NCBI GenBank assembly: GCA_946480565.1
Contig: CAMLKR010000139.1
Span: 1 to 6,180 of the forward strand
Direction: 5' to 3'
DNA: 6,180 bases
DNA from: an uncultured Arenimonas sp.
GTDB taxonomy: Bacteria > Pseudomonadota > Gammaproteobacteria > Xanthomonadales > Xanthomonadaceae
This document shows, one piece after another, positions 1-6,180 of this stretch (positions within the stretch are counted from its first letter, which is position 1; each line of letters begins with the position of its first letter). The position numbers and the translations under genes are program-made. The notes beneath the pieces were generated by a model, which was not told the DNA's origin, searched no databases, and saw nothing but the letters and a program-made list of their open reading frames with translations.

Positions 1-1059
<1,059 letters not shown>

Positions 1060-1074
1060 CGAAAATCCCGACCC

Positions 1075-1141
1075 AATCCGGGGTCAGAGTGCATTTATCT
1101 TGGCCGCGCCTGCCAAGATAAATGCACTCTGACCCCGGATT
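1075..1141. repeat. Perfect 30-bp inverted repeat (REP/MITE-like palindrome) between fadD and serS
   Basis: Arms at 1075-1104 and 1112-1141 are exact reverse complements over 30 bases, with a 7-base loop (cgcgcct, 1105-1111). The arm begins AATCCGGGGTCAGAGTGCAT and continues TTATCTTGGC. The next outward pair (1074/1142) does not match, so the boundaries are sharp. From memory, palindromes carrying GGGGTCAGAGTGCA are dispersed in xanthomonad genomes, often close to REP-associated (IS200-like) tyrosine transposases; that link is recollection, not shown here. The element contains no coding capacity. As RNA it would fold into a very stable hairpin on either strand, but no T-run follows on the fadD-proximal exit side, so it is not a canonical intrinsic terminator. 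It may still act as a transcript boundary or 3' stabiliser for fadD mRNA. Confidence 0.9.
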
Positions 1142-1158
1142 TCCGGATTTCCGGATTT
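1135..1158. repeat. Three tandem copies of an 8-bp unit (ccggattt)
   Basis: Exact copies lie at 1135-1142, 1143-1150 and 1151-1158. The first copy overlaps the outer end of the palindrome's right arm (which ends at 1141), so the tandem appears to have grown out of the palindrome's terminus. Degenerate relatives (aaaatcccg, aatccgg) sit on the other flank near 1061-1080. The array ends six bases before the ligase stop codon (1165-1167). Confidence 0.85.
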
Positions 1159-1164
1159 CGGGTT

Positions 1165-2838
1165 TCAACGCAGCTCGCGGCGGAGGATCTTGCCCACGGC
1201 GGACTTGGGCAGGCTGTCGCGGAACTCGATGGCCTTGGGCTGCTTGTAGCCGGTGAGGTTCTTGCGGCAGTGGGCGCGCAGGTCCTCTTCGCTCAGGGCG
1301 GGGTCGCGGCGCACCACCACCAGGCGCACGGCCTCGCCGCACTTCTCGTCGGGCATGCCGACCACGGCCGCCTCCAGCACGCCCGGATGCAGGGCCACCA
1401 CGTCCTCGATCTCGTTCGGGAACACGTTGAAGCCCGAGACCAGGATCATGTCCTTGCGCCGGTCGAGCAGGAAGTAATAGCCCTGCTCGTCCTGGCGGGC
1501 GATGTCGCCGGTGCGGAACCAGCCGCCGTCGAAGAAGGCCTGCCGGGTTTCCTCGGGCTGGTTCCAGTAGCCGGTGGTCATCTGCGGGCCGCGGGCGCAG
1601 AGCTCGCCGGCCTCGCCGCGCGGCACCTCGTTGCCGTTCTCGTCGCGCAGGCTGATCTCGACCTCGCCCAGGGCCAGGCCGATCGAACCCACCGGGTTGG
1701 GCCCGTCCCAGCGGTTGTAGGTGATGGCGGCGCTGGTTTCCGACAGCCCGTAGCCTTCCACGACGTCCTTGCCGGTGAGCTGCTTCCAGCGTTCGGCGGT
1801 GGCCCGGCGCAGCGCCGTGCCGCCCTGCAGGCAGAGCTTGAGGCCCGACAGGTCGAGCCTGCCGAAGTCCGGGTGGTTCATCAGCGCGTCGTACAGCGTA
1901 TTCACGCCGGAGAAGAAGGCCGGCTTCACCCGGTCCAGCGTGGCGATCAGGCCCGGGATGTCGCGCGGGTTGGTCACCAGCTCGGCGCGGTAGCCGTGCA
2001 CCAGGGTGAACACCAGATTGGTGTAGGCCGCGATGTGGTAGATCGGCAGGCAGATGACGAAGTCGTCGGTGGCCGGGTCCATGCAGTAGCCGAAACACTG
2101 TTCGGCCGCGGCCACGTTCGCGATCAGCGCACTGTGCGGCAGGATCGCGCCCTTCGACAGCCCGGTGGTGCCGCCGGTGTACTGCAGCTGCGCGGTGTCG
2201 GTGGCCTTGGCCGCCGAGAGCACGCGCGGAAGTTTCGCGCCCGCCGCCAGCGCCGCCGGCCAGCGGATCGCGCCCGGGATGGAAAACGGCGGGATCATCT
2301 TCTTCACCCGCTTGAGCATGAAGTACACGACCAGCGACTTCGGCCAGCGCAGCGGATCGCCCACGCGGGTGGTGATGACGTGTTCGACCTCCGTGCCGGG
2401 CAGCGCCTGCTGCGCGACGGCGCCGAAGTTGTCCAGCACCACCAGCACCCGCGCGCCGGAATCGGCGAGCTGGTGTTTGAGCTCGCGCGCCGTGTACATC
2501 GGGTTCACCAGCACCGCGACCAGATCGGCGCGCTGCACGCCCAGCACGGCCACCGGATACTGCAGCAGGTTGGGCAGCATGATCGCGACGCGGTCGCCGG
2601 CCGCCAGCTTCAGGCCGTGGCGCAGGTAGGCGGCGAAGTCGGCGCTTAGCCGGTCGATGTCGGCGAAGCTGAGGCTGTGCCCGAGGTTGCTCACCGCCGG
2701 GCGGTCGCCGTGGCGCTGGCAGCACTCGATCAACAGTTGCGGCAGCGTGTAGCCGGCGTCGAAGGCGCGGCTGGCGACGTTACGGAATTCCGGCTGGGCC
2801 AGCACGGAGGCGTGGGTGGTGCCGAAGGCTCGGGTCAC
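1165..2838 (-). CDS. fadD: Long-chain fatty acid--CoA ligase (acyl-CoA synthetase, FadD type)
   Basis: Two-step adenylate-forming enzyme: fatty acid plus ATP gives acyl-AMP, which is then transferred to CoA. It works at the inner face of the cytoplasmic membrane and feeds beta-oxidation or lipid recycling. With the preferred GTG start the protein has 557 residues, close to E. coli FadD. Visible motifs: ATP-binding YTGGTTGLSKG (220-230); the FadD-typical KKMIPPFSIPGAI (179-191) and NPRDIPG (290-296); adenylate motif VEGYGLSET (360-368); WFRTGD with the ribose-binding Asp (440-445); hinge/linker DRRKDMILVSGFN (459-471); and C-terminal PKSAVGKILRREL with the catalytic Lys near 550. All key residues are present. 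The protein stops immediately after RRELR, about a dozen residues earlier than E. coli FadD, right beside the repeat element. Upstream, 96 bases away and on the same strand, is the membrane protein gene, so co-transcription is possible. No FadR- or PsrA-like operator was seen. Specificity for chain length cannot be read from the sequence. Confidence 0.93.
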   Translation of the reverse strand: MTRAFGTTHASVLAQPEFRNVASRAFDAGYTLPQLLIECCQRHGDRPAVSNLGHSLSFADIDRLSADFAAYLRHGLKLAAGDRVAIMLPNLLQYPVAVLGVQRADLVAVLVNPMYTARELKHQLADSGARVLVVLDNFGAVAQQALPGTEVEHVITTRVGDPLRWPKSLVVYFMLKRVKKMIPPFSIPGAIRWPAALAAGAKLPRVLSAAKATDTAQLQYTGGTTGLSKGAILPHSALIANVAAAEQCFGYCMDPATDDFVICLPIYHIAAYTNLVFTLVHGYRAELVTNPRDIPGLIATLDRVKPAFFSGVNTLYDALMNHPDFGRLDLSGLKLCLQGGTALRRATAERWKQLTGKDVVEGYGLSETSAAITYNRWDGPNPVGSIGLALGEVEISLRDENGNEVPRGEAGELCARGPQMTTGYWNQPEETRQAFFDGGWFRTGDIARQDEQGYYFLLDRRKDMILVSGFNVFPNEIEDVVALHPGVLEAAVVGMPDEKCGEAVRLVVVRRDPALSEEDLRAHCRKNLTGYKQPKAIEFRDSLPKSAVGKILRRELR

Positions 2839-2846
2839 GGGGCGCA

Positions 2847-2850
2847 CTCC
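2847..2850 (-). promoter_or_regulatory. Ribosome binding site that decides the fadD start
   Basis: On the minus strand GGAG (2847-2850) sits 8 bases before the GTG at 2838, which is ideal spacing. An in-frame TTG at 2865 would add nine residues (MRQSSGVRP), but its only purine-rich stretch, AAGG, directly abuts the start codon. An in-frame GTG at 2847 overlaps the GGAG itself. The start at 2838 is therefore preferred. Confidence 0.65.
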
Positions 2851-2934
2851 GCTGGACTGACGCAACCTTACCCGCGGGGCGGTGGCCCGCCAAGCCGGAG
2901 GCCCGTGAAGGACCCCCGGCGCACATATGCCCGG

Positions 2935-3501
2935 CTACTGACCTTTGCGGCTGAGCCACCAGGCCATCGGCAGGCCCGCCAGGAACCAGCCCACCACGGT
3001 GCCGACCAGGCTGCCCAGGGTGAAGTCGGTGGCGAAGCGATACCAGTTCCAGTACGGCACGCTGATCACCAGCCAGGCGAACAGCCCCAGCGCGGTGGCG
3101 ATCGTCAGCCGCCTGCCGAAGCCGAACGGTGCCAGCGACAGGATCCAGGCCGCCAGCAGTGCCGAGACGAAATTGGTGGCGAACTCCTTGCCCATCTGCG
3201 GCCCCATGGCCATGCCGTCGCGCCCAACCGGCTGATAGAAGATCACCGCGTTCGGGTTGGCCACCGCCTTGGCGGAATAGGCGGCCGTGGCGGCGGCGTC
3301 CTCGTACTTGTCGGGCGCCAGGCCGGGCACGTGGTATACGCCCTCCTCCGCCGGCAGCCCGTCCTTCAGCGCCGCCATCACCATGTCCTCGTTGACCGTC
3401 TGCCGGTGCCCCATCTCGCCGACGGGCAGGATCATGTGCGACACGAAACCCCAGAAGAACAGCACGATGCCGCCCAGCAGGGCGGCGGTAATCAAGCGCA
3501 T
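2935..3501 (-). CDS. Unassigned inner-membrane protein with four predicted transmembrane helices
   Basis: 188 residues, not recognised as a named family. Visible layout: an N-terminal hydrophobic helix (about 3-22, MRLITAALLGGIVLFFWGF) ending in SHMILPVGEMG, a polar segment (about 30-105) likely to face the periplasm and containing EEGVYHVPGLAPDKY and a VIFYQPVGRDG strand-like motif, then three hydrophobic segments (about 108-127, 132-150 and 161-183) and a basic tail WWLSRKGQ. The aromatic cluster PYWNWYRF (149-156) joins the last two helices. No signal-peptidase site, enzymatic motif or cysteine is evident. The ATG at 3501 is chosen because of the strong ribosome site just upstream; a start at 3522 would add seven residues (MGKGRKV) but would use codons that overlap that site. 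Same strand as fadD, 96 bases before its start, so they may share a transcript. The function is unknown; a structural or accessory envelope role is only a guess from topology. Confidence 0.85.
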   Translation of the reverse strand: MRLITAALLGGIVLFFWGFVSHMILPVGEMGHRQTVNEDMVMAALKDGLPAEEGVYHVPGLAPDKYEDAAATAAYSAKAVANPNAVIFYQPVGRDGMAMGPQMGKEFATNFVSALLAAWILSLAPFGFGRRLTIATALGLFAWLVISVPYWNWYRFATDFTLGSLVGTVVGWFLAGLPMAWWLSRKGQ

Positions 3502-3508
3502 GACCTTT

Positions 3509-3514
3509 CTCCCC
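3509..3514 (-). promoter_or_regulatory. Ribosome binding site of the membrane protein gene
   Basis: GGGGAG on the minus strand lies 7 bases (AAAGGTC) before the ATG at 3501. It is a near-perfect Shine-Dalgarno sequence and argues against the in-frame ATG at 3522, which would place this site inside the coding sequence. Confidence 0.7.
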
Positions 3515-3625
3515 TTCCCCAAGGTGGGATGAGCCTACGCCCGGCAGGAAAGGCGGGCAATGTGCAACGCACCAGCCTCCGGAGGTCGACGCACCCATGT
3601 GCCGCGTCCGCCATGATTGCCGAGC

Positions 3626-3641
3626 CGTGATCGCCGTCACA
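3626..3641. promoter_or_regulatory. Candidate Crp/Clp-type operator in the divergent intergenic region
   Basis: The 16 bases read CGTGA-N6-TCACA on the plus strand and TGTGA-N6-TCACG on the minus strand, nine of ten matches to the Crp core TGTGA-N6-TCACA. The site is centred near 3633.5, about 106 bases before the GTG of the RHS gene and about 132 bases before the ATG of the membrane protein gene, so it could serve either or both. In xanthomonads the Crp homologue Clp binds this type of site and answers to cyclic di-GMP; that applies here only if the host assignment is right. No convincing -10/-35 pair was found for either divergent gene in 3502-3739. Confidence 0.45.
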
Positions 3642-3726
3642 TTCCGCAATCTCGTGCAAGGCAAGCCTGTCCGCTCCCAAAAAGACGCGCCGTTCCGGCT
3701 AGCAACCCCGCGGCGTTCCCGCCGCC

Positions 3727-3733
3727 AAAGGAG
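3727..3733 (+). promoter_or_regulatory. Ribosome binding site fixing the GTG start of the RHS gene
   Basis: AAAGGAG lies 6 bases before the GTG at 3740. The alternative in-frame ATG at 3764 (MKLAQATV) has only AAGG 13 bases upstream, so the GTG is preferred. Either choice leaves an intact signal peptide. Confidence 0.75.
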
Positions 3734-3739
3734 CAATCC

Positions 3740-3838
3740 GTGCACCAAGGATTCCGTCCGAGAATGAAGCTCGCGCAGGCAACCGTCATGTCCGTGCTGG
3801 CGACAGGTTTGCTCGCCGTCGCCACACCGGCGATGGCC
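3740..3838 (+). other. Sec signal peptide of the RHS protein
   Basis: Residues 1-33: a basic N-region (MHQGFRPRMK), a hydrophobic core (about 16-28, VMSVLATGLLAVA) and a type I signal peptidase site ATPAMA before ANIWEYC. The last three residues, AMA, fit the small-X-small rule. There is no lipobox cysteine and no twin-arginine motif, so the protein is predicted to be exported by Sec and released from the membrane. Confidence 0.85.
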
Positions 3839-6180
3839 GCCAATATCTGGGAGTACTGCTACAACTCCACCTGCTCCGACGACATCAACGTGGTGGAGGC
3901 GGCAATGCGGGCGGACCACCCGCGGGGCGACCTGCTGGTTAAGAAGAGTTCGCGTCTGGTGAACGAGCACACCACCAGCCCTAAGGTGGTGCTCACCTAC
4001 TACATCCCGGACCAACCCAAAGAGTCCGAGACCAGTCCGCCCTACTACAGCTTGGGAACCGGTCAATCGCTTGTCTGCGCGCCTTCCGATGGACCGTCCG
4101 GACATGAGGCCTGCCGTGATGAAGCATCGATGATCGAAAACCTCTACCAATACATGCGATCGGTCTACACCACCTGCACATTCACGCCCTATACCGTCAG
4201 CGGATCCTTCGCCAGCCCGTTCTACCAGATCAACAGTGGAAGGATCTTCTACAGCCTTCCCTATACGAACTCGCAAGCGAGGCGCTTTGAGTACCAGTAC
4301 AACTGCGGTGCTGGTCCCGGCACTCATACATGGTACGTATCGAAGTGGACCTTCCCGACCTGCCCTGCCGGCTTCGGATTGCGGCCCGGATTCTCACCCA
4401 GCTACGCTCCGGCTGGCCAAGAATCCATACATCCATCGCAGATGTGCCGGTCATATCTAGCCGAACCGCAGATCACCGGCTCCGTTTTGCATCTTGTGAA
4501 ATGCGAAAGCGCGAACTGCAATCCAACTTTCCCCGGATCCGGGGACAAGTTCAGAGCCGAACCAGATCTTACCTTTGCAGGCAGAGAATTTTCACGCTAT
4601 TACCACTCGAGCGAACAGAGCAATCGAATGCTGACCATGCCCAATGGCTGGAGGCATTCCTATTCCGACAGGATCCTTCCCATCAGTTCGTATTATTACG
4701 TCCCATTCGTTGATGACCGTGGAAACTATGATGTCTTCCATTACATGCCCAATGGGCTATATCGCTCGGATTCCGATCCCGGCCGGATATTCACCGCCTT
4801 CGGAACCGTCTACCGGGTCATCGAGTCAGATGGGACGGTAAAGGACTTCGATACCCAGGGAATTCTGCAGAAGGTGTATCGCCCCGAAGACCCGGGAAGC
4901 ACGGTGACTCTCGCCTACGACACCCAGGGGAGGCTCTCCTCTGTAACCGACGCAAAGGGCGCGATATTGACTCTCAGCTACAACGGCCTTGGGCAACTTG
5001 CGGCAGTAAGCGCCACAGGTGGCGAGGAAGTCCTTTACGAACACGATGCGTCCGGGCGGCTCCAGAGCGTCACCCGCTCGGACGGAAGCGAACGGACCTA
5101 TCTTTACGACGAAACGGGCCTTTCGGCGGCCAATCGGCCCCATCTGCTGACCGGCATTATCGACGAGAACGGTGAACGGTACGCCTCGTTCGGCTACGAC
5201 ACCCGCGGCCGGGTCATCCTGAGCCAACTGCACACCGGGAACCCGACCCATCCCACCCATGACCGGACGGAACTGGCATACACCGACGCCGATACGGTGA
5301 CGATCACCCGCGGCACCGGAGACACGGCCGACTACGCCTTCACAAACAACTTCCTGCGCCGGACGACTTCGGTACAGGACGGCCGCGGCACCACGGCAAA
5401 AGCCTACGATGCCCTGAACCGTTTGACCCAGGTCACGGATGCCGCCGGGAACATCACCCAGTTCGGTTATGCGGATACCCATCTCAACCAGGTGACGGAA
5501 GGCGTGGGCACTCCGGACGAGCGTCGCACGCTGATCGAGCGCGGACCTTTCCAGCGTCTGCTTTCCTCGACGCGGCAGGGCAAGCAAGGCGGCAGCTTCG
5601 TGACGTCGGCCGTGAACCGTTCGGCCGTGGGCGCGGATGGCAGGGCGACCGCGACGTGTTCAATAGATCCTGTCTCGCCCAACGCAGGTTATGTCTGCGG
5701 TTCGGCGGTGGATGCGCCCGCCGGCGTGCGTCAGGTTTCGTTCCAGCACTGCACCAGCACCGACGTCGCCGCCACCAATAGCACCTGCCCGATCCTGGGC
5801 CTGCTCAAGTCAATGGACGGCCCGCAACCCGGCACCGCCGACACCACCACCTACACTTACCACCCCACCACCGACCTCACCGGCTGCGGCAGCACCGGCC
5901 CCTGCCACCGCAAAGGCGACCTGCACCTGGTCACCGCGCCGGGCGGCCTGACCACGACCTATGCGCGTTACGACCTGGCCGGCCGCCCCACGCGGGCGCT
6001 AGACGCCAATGGCGTGGCCACCGACCTGGAATACAACCTCCGCGGCTGGCTCACCGCCCGCAAGGTCCGCGGCCCCGACGACGGCACCGAAGTGGATGAC
6101 GCCATCACACGGCTGGAGTACGACAACGTCGGCCAGGTCACGAAAGTTACCCAGCCCGACGGCGCCTTCCTCGAATTCAG
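3740..6180 (+). CDS. Secreted RHS/YD-repeat protein with a cysteine-rich N-terminal region; 3' end outside the window
   Basis: 813 residues are visible with no stop before the right edge. Order: Sec signal peptide (1-33); an unrecognised region (about 34-270) with ten cysteines; an RHS N-terminal segment (about 276-312, DLTFAGREFSRYYHS then MPNGWRHSYSDR) resembling the DUF6531-type lead-in; YD repeats from about 393 (YDTQGRLSSVTDAKG; YDTRGRV at 486; YDALNRLTQVTDAAGN at 556); a stretch of about 165 residues (578-743) with six cysteines; and further YD repeats (YDLAGRPTRALDANG at 744, YNLRGWLTARKV at 765, YDNVGQVTKVTQPDG at 794). RHS repeats build a beta-sheet shell that in known members encloses a C-terminal toxin or adhesive domain; here that end is not visible, so the effector function is unknown. 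A cleavable signal peptide and the absence of PAAR or VgrG features suggest Sec export to the periplasm or cell surface rather than type VI delivery. The divergent promoter region holds a Crp/Clp-like site. The 5' half is unusually AT-rich for this genome. The RHS assignment is secure; the role is not. Confidence 0.92.
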   Translation, partial: MHQGFRPRMKLAQATVMSVLATGLLAVATPAMAANIWEYCYNSTCSDDINVVEAAMRADHPRGDLLVKKSSRLVNEHTTSPKVVLTYYIPDQPKESETSPPYYSLGTGQSLVCAPSDGPSGHEACRDEASMIENLYQYMRSVYTTCTFTPYTVSGSFASPFYQINSGRIFYSLPYTNSQARRFEYQYNCGAGPGTHTWYVSKWTFPTCPAGFGLRPGFSPSYAPAGQESIHPSQMCRSYLAEPQITGSVLHLVKCESANCNPTFPGSGDKFRAEPDLTFAGREFSRYYHSSEQSNRMLTMPNGWRHSYSDRILPISSYYYVPFVDDRGNYDVFHYMPNGLYRSDSDPGRIFTAFGTVYRVIESDGTVKDFDTQGILQKVYRPEDPGSTVTLAYDTQGRLSSVTDAKGAILTLSYNGLGQLAAVSATGGEEVLYEHDASGRLQSVTRSDGSERTYLYDETGLSAANRPHLLTGIIDENGERYASFGYDTRGRVILSQLHTGNPTHPTHDRTELAYTDADTVTITRGTGDTADYAFTNNFLRRTTSVQDGRGTTAKAYDALNRLTQVTDAAGNITQFGYADTHLNQVTEGVGTPDERRTLIERGPFQRLLSSTRQGKQGGSFVTSAVNRSAVGADGRATATCSIDPVSPNAGYVCGSAVDAPAGVRQVSFQHCTSTDVAATNSTCPILGLLKSMDGPQPGTADTTTYTYHPTTDLTGCGSTGPCHRKGDLHLVTAPGGLTTTYARYDLAGRPTRALDANGVATDLEYNLRGWLTARKVRGPDDGTEVDDAITRLEYDNVGQVTKVTQPDGAFLEF

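Noticed and set aside
2839..2865. Upstream TTG start (2865) for the ligase
   Set aside because: The purine stretch AAGG abuts the TTG with no spacing, whereas GGAG is 8 bases before the GTG at 2838.
2874..2890. Short inverted repeat GCGGG...CCCGC as a terminator between the membrane protein gene and fadD
   Set aside because: Only five base pairs and no T-run on the minus strand; such stems are expected by chance at this GC content.
3617..3645. Possible promoter TTGCCG-17-CATTCC for the RHS gene
   Set aside because: The -10 hexamer does not resemble TATAAT and the element overlaps the Crp/Clp-like site; support is too weak to annotate.
2780..4327. Minus-strand 515-codon frame spanning the membrane protein, the intergenic region and the start of the RHS gene
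   Set aside because: It crosses two well-supported genes in the wrong frame or strand, has no good ribosome site, and its translation shows no family features.
4826..5587. Minus-strand 253-codon frame inside the RHS gene
   Set aside because: Antisense to clear YD repeats; its content is the regular complement of those repeats.
3740..6180. Type VI secretion Rhs effector
   Set aside because: The N-terminus is a Sec signal peptide, no PAAR motif is seen, and no Hcp, VgrG or adaptor gene is in the window. It remains possible only if context outside the window says otherwise.

Overview
The window looks like a chromosomal segment from a high-GC gammaproteobacterium, most likely the Xanthomonadaceae/Lysobacteraceae (Lysobacter, Luteimonas, Xanthomonas and relatives). 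This rests on the strongly GC-biased codon use of the housekeeping genes, the FadD- and SerS-like proteins, an RHS-repeat protein with the DANG...YNLRGWLTAR sub-motif I associate with this family, and a GGGGTCAGAGTGCATTT palindrome of a type I recall from xanthomonad genomes. The genus cannot be fixed from sequence alone.

Layout. The left 3.5 kb is read entirely on the minus strand. In transcription order it holds an unassigned four-helix inner-membrane protein (3501 to 2935), a long-chain fatty acid CoA ligase of the FadD type (2838 to 1165), and the 5' three quarters of serS, seryl-tRNA synthetase (997 to the left edge). Between the ligase stop and the serS promoter lies a perfect 30-bp inverted repeat with a 7-base loop (1075-1141). 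It runs directly into three tandem copies of an 8-mer, and the ligase stops six bases beyond those copies. serS has its own plausible sigma70-type promoter just downstream of the palindrome, so it can be transcribed independently of the ligase.

A 238-bp divergent intergenic region (3502-3739) separates these genes from a single long plus-strand gene that starts at a GTG at 3740 and runs off the right edge. It contains a near-consensus Crp/Clp operator (3626-3641).

The plus-strand gene encodes at least 813 residues: a Sec signal peptide, a roughly 235-residue cysteine-rich N-terminal region I do not recognise, an RHS N-terminal 'NGWRHSY' segment, then YD (RHS) repeats interrupted by a second cysteine-rich stretch. 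The C-terminal end, where RHS proteins usually carry their variable or toxic domain, is outside the window. The gene is compositionally odd: its 5' half is far more AT-rich than either its own 3' half or the neighbouring genes.

Functionally, the left block is core metabolism (tRNA charging, fatty acid activation) plus an envelope protein. The right gene is the accessory element and the most likely place for new biology. No type VI secretion gene, PAAR domain, immunity gene, tRNA, CRISPR array or transposase is visible in the window. No gene-free stretch exceeds about 240 bases.
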